Shown piece by piece: positions 1 through 7,012 of a stretch of 7,920 bases of DNA. The number at the start of each line of letters is the position of its first letter. The stretch's first letter is position 1. Source of the stretch: Paludibacter sp. GTDB lineage: Bacteria; Bacteroidota; Bacteroidia; Bacteroidales; Paludibacteraceae. Made by a program: the position numbers and the translations under genes. The stretch covers positions 1 through 7,920 of the forward strand of contig JANJXE010000448.1 in the NCBI GenBank assembly GCA_024709185.1. The letters run 5' to 3'. Under the pieces are notes generated by a model, which did not search any database, was not told the DNA's origin, and was given only the letters and a program-made list of their open reading frames with translations.

Positions 1-3000
1 GGGCTGGTCGATTCCCAGTTCGTCGAGCATTGAAGAGAATTTATGACGGTCCTCAGCACGGTCGATGTCCTTTGCCTGTGTTCCCATGAGGGTTACGCCG
101 GCTCCTGCCAGTTTCATAGCCAGGTTGTTCGGAATCTGACCTCCTGTGGAAACAATGGTTCCCATCGGATTTTCCATCTCAATGATATCCATCACTCGTT
201 CAAAGCTCAGTTCATCAAAATAGAGCCTGTCGCACATGTCGTAATCGGTAGAAACCGTTTCGGGATTGTAATTAATCATTACCGATCGGAAACCTTCCTT
301 GCGGATGGTCATCAGGGCATTTACCCCACACCAGTCGAACTCAACCGACGAACCAATTCGGTAAGCTCCGGATCCCAGTACTACCACCGAACGATGATCG
401 CCGAGGTATTTCATATCACCAGCCACACCACTGTAGGTGAGGTAGAGGTAGTTGGTTTGAGCAGGATATTCAGCTGCCAGTGTATCAATTTGTTTAACTA
501 CAGGAACTATTCCGCGTAATTTGCGGTATTCCCTTGTTTGTTTAATCCTGTCGTCGATTTCGTCGTTGCTGCACTTGGTTACCAAACGGGTAATCTGGAA
601 ATCGGAGAAGCCCGCTACTTTAGCTTCGCGAAGTAGTTCATCACTTACTTTTTCAAGTAAATTGCAGGCTGCAAGTTCTTTTTCGATAGACTTAATTCGG
701 GCAAGTTTGTGCAGGAACCATTTATCGATGCGGGTAAGTTCGTGGATGCGATCGACGCTATAGCCTGCTTCCATAGCTTGTGCGATATAGAATACACGTT
801 TATCAGTGGGTGCGGAGAGGTGTTTATCTAAATCTTCGACAAACATTTCTTTGTTAGCAACAAATCCATGCATACCCAATCCAATCATTCGAAGACCTTT
901 TTGCATCACTTCTTCGAACGTGCGTCCGATAGACATGATTTCACCTACCGATTTCATGCTCGAACCCAGTTCGCGGCTTACACCCTGGAATTTTCCAAGG
1001 TCCCAGCGGGGAATTTTACATACCACATAGTCGAGTGCCGGTTCGAAGAAAGCAGTAGTATCCTTTGTCACCGAATTTTTTAATTCAGGAAGACCGTAGC
1101 CCAAACCAAGTTTGGCAGCTACAAAGGCCAGCGGATACCCGGTTGCTTTGGAGGCTAAAGCCGATGAGCGGCTCAGACGGGCATTTACCTCAATCACCCG
1201 GTAATCTTCGGAATAGGGATCGAGAGCGTATTGAACATTACATTCACCAACGATACCGATGTGTCGGATAATGCGAATTGCAAGCTCGCGTAGTTTGTGG
1301 TATTCACTGTTGGTAAGCGTTTGCGACGGTGCTACCACAATACTTTCGCCCGTGTGAATTCCCAGCGGGTCGAAATTTTCCATGTTACACACGGTGATAC
1401 AGTTGTCGTACCGGTCGCGCACCACTTCGTATTCAATTTCTTTCCAGCCTTTCAGCGATTTTTCAACCAATACCTGAGGTGAATAGGCAAATGCTTTATC
1501 AGTGATTACCTTAAGCTCTTCGTCGTTGTCGCAGAAACCCGAACCTAATCCACCCAGTGCATATGCAGCACGTACAATAACCGGATAACCCAGTTCATTA
1601 GCTGCCCGACGGGCATCTTCAAAATTTGTAACTGCTTCCGATTTGATGTAGTTGACGTCAATCTCGGAGAGTTTTTTGTTAAAAATCTCCCGGTCTTCGG
1701 TGTCAATAATTGATTGCACCGGAGTTCCCAATACCTTTACATTGTATTTTTCAAAAACACCTCCCTTATAAAGTGCTACTCCGCAATTAAGAGCGGTTTG
1801 CCCTCCAAATGACAGAAACACACCGTCGGGACGTTCTTTTTCGATAACCCGTTCCACAAAGTCGGGAGTTACCGGGAGGAAGTACACCTTGTCGGCAATG
1901 CCCTCTGAAGTCTGTACCGTAGCGATATTCGGGTTGATGAGAACAGTATAAACACCTTCTTCCTTAAGGGCTTTAAGCGCCTGTGAACCAGAATAATCGA
2001 ACTCACCGGCTTCACCAATCTTAAGGGCGCCGGAACCAAGTACCAGTACTTTTTTAACACCACCTTTTTCAACGCCCTTGTATTCCTGTTTTTGAACAAG
2101 GCGGGCATCCATTTCTTCTTCAATCAGTTGAGGAACCGATTTCCCTGAACTCGATAATGTGTTGATATACACATCGAATAAAAACTCAGTATCGGTAGGT
2201 CCCGAAGCAGCCTCAGGGTGAAACTGACACGAGAACCAGGGTTTAGTTTTATGACGAATACCTTCGTTCGTTCCATCATTCATATTGATAAACAAAGGCT
2301 CCCAGTCGCTGCCCAGGGTTGCATTATCCACCGCAAAACCATGGTTTTGAGTGGTGATAAACGCCCGTTGCGTCCCTGCCAGCTGAACCGGCTGGTTGTG
2401 CGAACGGTGTCCGTATTTGAGTTTATAGGTCGATGCACCACCAGCTACCGAAAGCAATTGATTTCCCATGCAAATTCCGAAAATGGGTTTGTCGGATTGC
2501 ATAGCCTTGCGTATATTTTCGACCGTGGGAGTACAATAGGCAGGATCGCCGGGACCGTTTGAAATAAATAGTCCATCGTAGTCGATATGCGAATAGTCAT
2601 AATCCCAGGGCACACGAATAACTGTAGTATCGCGCTTGAGCAGACAACGAATGATATTTTGCTTTACACCACAATCCACCATTACGATTTTGTGCTTTCC
2701 ACTGCCGTAGGTTATTACTTCATCGCAACTTACCTTGGCTACCTGGTTTTCATCATCAGGGTTGATAAATTCAATATCATCGCCATCGGGAAAAACGAGT
2801 TTTCCTTTCATGGTTCCCTTTTCGCGAACAAGCTTTGTCAGCTCGCGTGTATCAATACCAAATATTCCGGGCACTTCGTTTTCAATGAGCCAGTCGCTCA
2901 GACTCTTTACTGCATTCCAATGACTGTATTCAAACGAAAAATCGGAAATAATAAGGCCGGTAACCTGTATTTTTTCCGATTCGTAAAAGGTGGATAACTG

Positions 3001-3222
3001 GTTTTGAACTGTATCGTTCGGAACTCCGTAGTTGCCAATTAACGGAAATGTAATGGCTAACAATTGCCCGGCATAGGAGGGGTCGGTGAGACTTTCGGGA
3101 TACCCGACCATTGCGGTGTTGAAAACTACCTCGCCGGCAACGGCTTTTTCGTACCCGAACGATTTACCTTCGAAAACGGTTCCATCTTCTAATACAAGAT
3201 GAAAAGGTTTGTACTTCTGCAT
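1..3222 (-). CDS. carAB: Fused carbamoyl-phosphate synthase (CarA glutaminase + CarB synthetase), C-terminus beyond window
   Basis: Makes carbamoyl phosphate from glutamine, bicarbonate and two ATP, for pyrimidine and arginine synthesis in the cytoplasm. I translated the frame by hand: 1074 codons from ATG at 3222 with no stop. Residues 1-354 are the small subunit: a CarA N-domain (GIDTREL), then a class I glutaminase with nucleophile Cys251 (GICMGN), His335 and Glu337 (FHPE). Residues 355-388 are a linker. The large subunit follows: first nucleotide-fold motif VLVLGSG at 392-398, ATP-grasp glycine loop GGLGSG at 557-562, metal/ATP site EVNAR at 678-682, an oligomerisation region near 780-930, then the second half from LGSGAYRIG at 949. 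The window ends early in the second synthetase half, so its ATP-grasp core and the allosteric MGS-like domain are not visible. Bacterial CarA and CarB are normally separate; here they share one frame. No Shine-Dalgarno is seen. Family assignment is very secure; only the fusion is unusual. Confidence 0.96.
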   Translation of the reverse strand, partial: MQKYKPFHLVLEDGTVFEGKSFGYEKAVAGEVVFNTAMVGYPESLTDPSYAGQLLAITFPLIGNYGVPNDTVQNQLSTFYESEKIQVTGLIISDFSFEYSHWNAVKSLSDWLIENEVPGIFGIDTRELTKLVREKGTMKGKLVFPDGDDIEFINPDDENQVAKVSCDEVITYGSGKHKIVMVDCGVKQNIIRCLLKRDTTVIRVPWDYDYSHIDYDGLFISNGPGDPAYCTPTVENIRKAMQSDKPIFGICMGNQLLSVAGGASTYKLKYGHRSHNQPVQLAGTQRAFITTQNHGFAVDNATLGSDWEPLFINMNDGTNEGIRHKTKPWFSCQFHPEAASGPTDTEFLFDVYINTLSSSGKSVPQLIEEEMDARLVQKQEYKGVEKGGVKKVLVLGSGALKIGEAGEFDYSGSQALKALKEEGVYTVLINPNIATVQTSEGIADKVYFLPVTPDFVERVIEKERPDGVFLSFGGQTALNCGVALYKGGVFEKYNVKVLGTPVQSIIDTEDREIFNKKLSEIDVNYIKSEAVTNFEDARRAANELGYPVIVRAAYALGGLGSGFCDNDEELKVITDKAFAYSPQVLVEKSLKGWKEIEYEVVRDRYDNCITVCNMENFDPLGIHTGESIVVAPSQTLTNSEYHKLRELAIRIIRHIGIVGECNVQYALDPYSEDYRVIEVNARLSRSSALASKATGYPLAFVAAKLGLGYGLPELKNSVTKDTTAFFEPALDYVVCKIPRWDLGKFQGVSRELGSSMKSVGEIMSIGRTFEEVMQKGLRMIGLGMHGFVANKEMFVEDLDKHLSAPTDKRVFYIAQAMEAGYSVDRIHELTRIDKWFLHKLARIKSIEKELAACNLLEKVSDELLREAKVAGFSDFQITRLVTKCSNDEIDDRIKQTREYRKLRGIVPVVKQIDTLAAEYPAQTNYLYLTYSGVAGDMKYLGDHRSVVVLGSGAYRIGSSVEFDWCGVNALMTIRKEGFRSVMINYNPETVSTDYDMCDRLYFDELSFERVMDIIEMENPMGTIVSTGGQIPNNLAMKLAGAGVTLMGTQAKDIDRAEDRHKFSSMLDELGIDQP

Positions 3223-3258
3223 AAATTGATAGTGATTTTTTGTGGTCCAAAATTCCTG

Positions 3259-3290
3259 CAAAAGTACAACGTTTTTGTGAGCTAACCAAA
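3259..3290 (-). promoter_or_regulatory. Bacteroidota-type promoter of carAB
   Basis: On the minus strand a -33 box TTTG (3290-3287) and a -7 box TACTTTTG (3266-3259) are separated by 20 bp, which fits the known Bacteroidota consensus TTTG-N19-21-TAnnTTTG. Transcription would start near 3253, leaving a leader of about 30 nt before the ATG at 3222. This leaves no room for a pyrimidine attenuator or riboswitch. The start point is inferred. Confidence 0.7.
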
Positions 3291-3303
3291 CTTATTTTTC
3301 GGG

Positions 3304-3407
3304 TATTTTGCTAAAAGAATACAAAATATTAATTTTTATACCAATATGGATGTATAAAAATACAAATCAACAGTAGGAATAGGTTTATTTTTGCTTTTAT
3401 ACAAAAA
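3304..3407. other. AT-rich spacer with two further short inverted repeats
   Basis: Besides the 10-bp dyad, this stretch holds TATTTTG/CAAAATA (3304-3310 with 3322-3328) and TTTTTG/CAAAAA (3388-3393 with 3402-3407). The three dyads follow one another in a region of very low GC. In DNA this AT-rich, short inverted repeats arise easily by chance, so I give them modest weight. No open frame of note and no classic GC-rich terminator are present in the 216-bp spacer. Confidence 0.35.
3332..3361. repeat. Perfect 10-bp inverted repeat between prfC and carAB
   Basis: The arms ATTTTTATAC (3332-3341) and GTATAAAAAT (3352-3361) are perfectly complementary around a 10-nt loop. The stem has only one G-C pair, so it is a weak hairpin. 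It lies downstream of the prfC stop, so it may help end prfC transcription. It also lies about 40 bp upstream of the carAB -33 box, so it could be a protein-binding dyad. The sequence does not decide between these. Confidence 0.45.
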
Positions 3408-3438
3408 ACGGCATATTTCGAAATGGAAATGTAGTATT

Positions 3439-5016
3439 TTAAAATTCGGAACTAAAGTGAAATCTGATTTTCTCAAAATCCTGTTGCGCCATTTTCAGCA
3501 CATATCCTGAATCGGCCATGAAGACATCGCGTCCTTCTTTATCAACAGCCATATACTGAGCTTTCCGCTTTTTGAAATTTTCGAGCTCCTGAGCATCTTC
3601 GCTTTCAATCCAACAGGCTTTATAAAGGTTTATCGGCTCCCAGCGACACTGTGCGCCATATTCATGCAGCAAACGGTATTGGATTACTTCAAACTGAAGC
3701 TGCCCAACGGTTCCCACAATTTTGCGGTTGTTGTATTGATTGATAAACAACTGAGCCACCCCTTCATCCATCAATTGGTTGATACCTTTTTCTAACTGCT
3801 TGGTTTTCATTGGATCAGCATTCTCAATGTAGTTGAACATTTCGGGCGAAAAACTTGGTAATCCTTTGAAATGCAGTAATTCTCCTGAGGTAAGCGTATC
3901 CCCAATTTTGAATGTACCGGTATCGGGTAAACCGACTATATCGCCGGCATAGGCTTCATCCACCGTTTCCTTTTTCTGAGCCATGAAGGCAGTTGGAGCC
4001 GAGAAACGCATCAATTTATTGTGTCGCACATGGCGGTAATTTACATTACGTTCAAATTTGCCGGAACAGATTTTCACAAAGGCGATACAACTCCGGTGGT
4101 TAGGATCCATATTGGCATGGATCTTAAAAATAAAACCACTAAAATTGGGCTCGTAAGGATTCACTTCCCGTTCGAGTGTGTGAACAGGCAGGGGAGATGG
4201 AGCTATCTCCACGAAGCAATCCAACAATTCCTTTACTCCAAAAGTGTTCAATGCAGAGCCAAAAAAAACAGGTGCCAATCGGCCTGCGAGGTATTCCTGA
4301 ACATCAAACGAAGAATATACGCCCTCAATCAGTTCCAGATCTTCGCGCAGTTTAGCTGCATCGCGATCGCCAACCAGTTTATCGAGTTCCGGACTGTTGA
4401 TATCAGTCAACTGTACCGATTCGCTTATGGTTTGCTTATTGGGAGTATAGAGTTCCAGTTTATCCTGATAGATATTGTACACTCCTTTGAAGGAAAATCC
4501 CTGATTGATAGGCCAGCTCAGGGGACGAACGCCAATTCCCAATTCGGCTTCGAGTTCGTCAAGCAGTTCAAACGCATCCTTCCCTTCACGGTCCATTTTA
4601 TTGACGAAAATCATAACCGGCGTATTGCGCATTCGGCATACATTCATCAGCTTTCGGGTTTGCGCTTCCACCCCTTTTGCTGTATCCACAACGATAATAA
4701 CCGAATCCACAGCGGTTAAGGTGCGGTAGGTATCTTCGGCAAAGTCCTGGTGACCCGGCGTATCCAGAATGTTAATCTTGTAGTCGCGATATTCAAAGCC
4801 CATAACCGAAGTTGCCACCGAAATACCACGCTGCTTCTCTATTTCCATCCAGTCGGAAGTGGCTGTCTTGCGGATTTTATTGGATTTAACCGCTCCTGCG
4901 ACATGGATTGCACCTCCAAAAAGAAGTAATTTTTCGGTAAGCGTCGTTTTTCCCGCGTCGGGGTGCGAAATGATGGCAAAGGTTCGTCTCCTTTGAATTT
5001 CAGCCTCTAAACTCAT
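3439..5016 (-). CDS. prfC: Peptide chain release factor 3 (RF3)
   Basis: A GTPase of the translation factor family that removes RF1 or RF2 from the ribosome after peptide release. The protein has 525 residues, close to the roughly 530 usual for RF3 and far short of EF-G, which has additional C-terminal domains. GTP-binding motifs are all in place: G1 HPDAGKTT (18-25), G2 RGISV (63-67), G3 DTPGH (85-89), G4 NKMD (139-142) and G5 GSAL (253-256). A beta-barrel domain and the RF3-specific C-terminal domain follow, ending in [12 protein letters not shown]. The N-terminal [16 protein letters not shown] stretch is typical of RF3. The start ATG at 5016 gives a normal N-terminus. It lies 73 bp downstream of the lipA stop in the same direction but has its own -7 box, so it may be transcribed alone or with lipA. 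No Shine-Dalgarno is apparent. Confidence 0.97.
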   Translation of the reverse strand: MSLEAEIQRRRTFAIISHPDAGKTTLTEKLLLFGGAIHVAGAVKSNKIRKTATSDWMEIEKQRGISVATSVMGFEYRDYKINILDTPGHQDFAEDTYRTLTAVDSVIIVVDTAKGVEAQTRKLMNVCRMRNTPVMIFVNKMDREGKDAFELLDELEAELGIGVRPLSWPINQGFSFKGVYNIYQDKLELYTPNKQTISESVQLTDINSPELDKLVGDRDAAKLREDLELIEGVYSSFDVQEYLAGRLAPVFFGSALNTFGVKELLDCFVEIAPSPLPVHTLEREVNPYEPNFSGFIFKIHANMDPNHRSCIAFVKICSGKFERNVNYRHVRHNKLMRFSAPTAFMAQKKETVDEAYAGDIVGLPDTGTFKIGDTLTSGELLHFKGLPSFSPEMFNYIENADPMKTKQLEKGINQLMDEGVAQLFINQYNNRKIVGTVGQLQFEVIQYRLLHEYGAQCRWEPINLYKACWIESEDAQELENFKKRKAQYMAVDKEGRDVFMADSGYVLKMAQQDFEKIRFHFSSEF

Positions 5017-5069
5017 GAATTGGTAAGTGGGATTACAAGTATTTATACACTGCTTATATTTTCAGCCTG

Positions 5070-5097
5070 CAAAAGTACAAAAAAAATGCTTACCCAA
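5070..5097 (-). promoter_or_regulatory. Probable prfC promoter
   Basis: A -7 box TACTTTTG (5077-5070, minus strand) sits 53 bp before the prfC ATG. The best -33 candidate is GTTG (5097-5094), only 16 bp upstream of the -7 box, so that part is weak. The -7 box overlaps nothing coding, but the -33 candidate falls inside the last codons of lipA. The core lies in a 15-bp stretch identical to the one at the carAB promoter. Confidence 0.5.
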
Positions 5098-5935
5098 CGT
5101 GCTTTTCAGCAAAATAGGAAGAGCGAACAAACGGACCACTTTCGATAAAACGGAAACCTTTATCTTTTCCAATTTGTTTGTATTCAGCAAATTTATCAGG
5201 ATGAATGTAGGCCGAAACAGGGGCATGTTTACGTGAAGGTTGCAGGTATTGACCGATGGTTATCACCGAACAATTATGTGCCAGAGCATCGTCCATCAGT
5301 TCAAGTACTTCTTCTTCGGTCTCACCCAAACCAAGCATGATGCCGGTTTTGGCTGTTTTACCACGTGAAGCAATATGCTGCAATACTTTCAGACTGATAT
5401 CGTATTTGGCTTTTGTACGAATTTGCGGAGTTATCCGGCGTACCGTTTCCAGGTTGTGCGACACCACATCCGGACCAGCATCGATGACCATATCGATTAA
5501 TTCGGTTTTACCGTCAAAATCAGGAATAAGTACTTCGAGGGTAATGCCGGGATTCAGTTCTTTTACTTTTCGAATTGTTTCTGCCCAGATTGCAGCCCCA
5601 CCATCTTTCAAATCGTCGCGATCCACCGATGTAATTACGGCATGTTTCAATTTCATCAGACGAATTGACTCGGCTACTTTTTGAGGTTCGTTCAGGTCGG
5701 GTGGAAGCGGACGACCGGTAACCGTATTACAGAATTTACAGGCGCGTGTACAAATGCCTCCCAGAATCATCAGTGTAGCCGTACCACGACTCCAGCATTC
5801 GCTTTGATTTGGACATTTACCTTCGGTACAAATGGTATGTAAACCGTGTTCTTTGATTACAGAGTGTACATGCGAGTAGTTTTTATCGCTGTATATTTTG
5901 TTTAGAAGCCATTCTGGCTTGCGTTGATAGGTCAT
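5090..5935 (-). CDS. lipA: Lipoyl synthase
   Basis: A radical-SAM enzyme that inserts two sulfurs into octanoyl groups on lipoyl-carrier proteins (2-oxoacid dehydrogenase E2 subunits, glycine cleavage H protein). With the start I prefer it has 281 residues. The auxiliary cluster motif C-x4-C-x5-C is at Cys36, Cys41 and Cys47; the radical-SAM motif C-x3-C-x2-C is at Cys62, Cys66 and Cys69 (ICTRACKFC); the C-terminal RSSY, whose serine ligates the auxiliary cluster, is at 271-274. An ATG 24 bp further upstream (5959) is in frame and would add eight residues. I reject it because it lies one base from a -7 promoter box and because related LipA proteins, as I recall them, begin close to the RKPEW motif. 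lipA is divergent from ispE, and prfC follows after 73 bp. I see no lipB in the window. Confidence 0.96.
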   Translation of the reverse strand: MTYQRKPEWLLNKIYSDKNYSHVHSVIKEHGLHTICTEGKCPNQSECWSRGTATLMILGGICTRACKFCNTVTGRPLPPDLNEPQKVAESIRLMKLKHAVITSVDRDDLKDGGAAIWAETIRKVKELNPGITLEVLIPDFDGKTELIDMVIDAGPDVVSHNLETVRRITPQIRTKAKYDISLKVLQHIASRGKTAKTGIMLGLGETEEEVLELMDDALAHNCSVITIGQYLQPSRKHAPVSAYIHPDKFAEYKQIGKDKGFRFIESGPFVRSSYFAEKHVG

Positions 5936-5960
5936 TCGAAAGGAGTTATCTTTTTGCATA

Positions 5961-5968
5961 CAAAAGTA
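5961..5968 (-). promoter_or_regulatory. Probable -7 promoter box of lipA
   Basis: TACTTTTG on the minus strand (5968-5961) matches the Bacteroidota -7 consensus. No TTTG is found at the expected -33 distance, so the promoter is only half supported. If it is real, transcription starts near 5955, downstream of the first possible ATG (5959) and about 20 nt upstream of the ATG at 5935. Confidence 0.45.
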
Positions 5969-6041
5969 GATAAAATTGTTGAATTCTGAATTTTGATACT
6001 CTTAGAAACATTTCAACCTTAAACAGTTTTTTGTCTGCTAT

Positions 6042-6075
6042 GTTGATTCCATTAGTGTTTATTTTAGTATTTTTG
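6042..6075 (+). promoter_or_regulatory. Probable ispE promoter
   Basis: TATTTTTG (6068-6075) matches the -7 consensus, and GTTG (6042-6045) is a fair -33 candidate with a 22-bp spacer, slightly long. Transcription would start near 6081, about 40 nt before the ispE ATG at 6121. The in-frame open stretch back to 6031 is therefore mostly promoter, not coding sequence. Confidence 0.5.
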
Positions 6076-6120
6076 CAAATTGACAATTTAATCCATCATC
6101 TTGTAAAGTGTGTAAATGCA

Positions 6121-6945
6121 ATGGAAATCAGATATTTACCTAATGCGAAAATTAATATTGGTTTGTATGTAGTGGAAAAACGGTCCGACGGGTATCATAA
6201 TCTGGAAACTGTTTTTTATCCTTTGCCCTTGTATGATGAACTCGTTGTTGAAGAAAAGCCTACACTACATGAGTCTTGCAAACTTGAAGTTGAAGGGATT
6301 TCAATCACTACTAATCAGGAAGATAATTTAATTGTAAAAGCATACCGTCTTCTTGAAAAAGACTTTTCGCTGGGAAATACGGCTGTTTACCTGTGTAAAA
6401 ATATCCCTTTTGGTGCCGGACTGGGTGGTGGTTCGTCCGATGCTGCATTTATGTTGAAAGCATTGAACGAGTTGTATTCACTGCAACTTACTGATGATCA
6501 GCTGGAGAAATATGCAGTAAAACTAGGAGCCGATTGTCCGTTTTTCATTCGTAACCGACCTGTACTTGCAACCGGAATCGGTAATATTTTTCAACCTATC
6601 GATGTGTCCTTAATAGGGTATCAGTTTGTACTGGTTAAACCCGATATTCACGTATCCACACCAACGGCCTATGCCGGTATAAAACCACAACCTCCACGAT
6701 TTTCGCTTACCGGGAGTATTCAATTGCCTATCGAAAACTGGAAGCAATGCATCGAAAACGATTTTGAAAAAACTGTTTTTGAGAAATTTTCACGCATTGG
6801 GGAAATTAAACAGGAGTTATATGAAGCGGGAGCACTTTATACCACTATGTCGGGATCGGGATCATCGGTAATCGGTATTTTCCCTCAGCATCAGGAGCTT
6901 CGGTTTACAACCGGAGATGCTCAGGTTTTTTCAGGTGTTTTTTAA
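6121..6945 (+). CDS. ispE: 4-diphosphocytidyl-2-C-methyl-D-erythritol kinase
   Basis: A GHMP-family kinase that phosphorylates CDP-methylerythritol at the 2-hydroxyl with ATP, a step of the MEP route to isoprenoid precursors. The protein has 274 residues, normal for the family. It opens with PNAKINIGLYV, placing the catalytic Lys at position 10. The glycine-rich ATP loop PFGAGLGGGSSDAA spans 96-109, the conserved Asp is at 138 (GADCPFF), and the third GHMP motif MSGSGSS is at 243-249. The frame stays open 90 bp upstream to a TTG at 6031, but those 30 residues (hydrophobic, then IDNLIHHLV) are not part of the family and overlap the promoter, so ATG 6121 is chosen. The gene is divergent from lipA and lies 67 bp before dnaB in the same direction; dnaB seems to have its own promoter. 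No Shine-Dalgarno is visible. Confidence 0.96.
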   Translation: MEIRYLPNAKINIGLYVVEKRSDGYHNLETVFYPLPLYDELVVEEKPTLHESCKLEVEGISITTNQEDNLIVKAYRLLEKDFSLGNTAVYLCKNIPFGAGLGGGSSDAAFMLKALNELYSLQLTDDQLEKYAVKLGADCPFFIRNRPVLATGIGNIFQPIDVSLIGYQFVLVKPDIHVSTPTAYAGIKPQPPRFSLTGSIQLPIENWKQCIENDFEKTVFEKFSRIGEIKQELYEAGALYTTMSGSGSSVIGIFPQHQELRFTTGDAQVFSGVF

Positions 6946-6953
6946 CTTACTAT

Positions 6954-6986
6954 TCTGGTAATCTACCGGAAAAAAATGTATTTTTG
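6954..6986 (+). promoter_or_regulatory. Probable dnaB promoter
   Basis: TATTTTTG (6979-6986) is a -7 box match located in the 67-bp gap after ispE. A TCTG at 6954-6957 stands 21 bp upstream as a degenerate -33 box. Transcription would begin near 6992, giving a leader of about 20 nt. I see no terminator hairpin between ispE and dnaB, so read-through from ispE is also possible. Confidence 0.45.
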
Positions 6987-7012
6987 TAGCCCTTTAATAA
7001 TCCGAAAATGAT

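Noticed and set aside
43..519. Plus-strand open frame (158 codons) opposite carAB, with others up to 2997
   Set aside because: These are antisense shadows; the minus-strand frame is continuous CarAB with catalytic motifs across the same bases.
4261..4268. Run of eight T on the coding strand of prfC (VFFG codons), a possible slippage site
   Set aside because: The reading frame is intact on both sides and encodes normal RF3 sequence; the run is explained by Val-Phe-Phe codons.
4021..4719. Long plus-strand open frame (232 codons) opposite prfC
   Set aside because: It lies wholly antisense to a well-supported RF3 gene and its translation shows no recognisable domain.
6031..6120. In-frame N-terminal extension of ispE starting at TTG, with a hydrophobic stretch like a membrane anchor
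   Set aside because: The family starts right at MEIRYLPNAK, and the extension overlaps a -7 promoter box (6068-6075); it is most likely non-coding AT-rich DNA that happens to be open.
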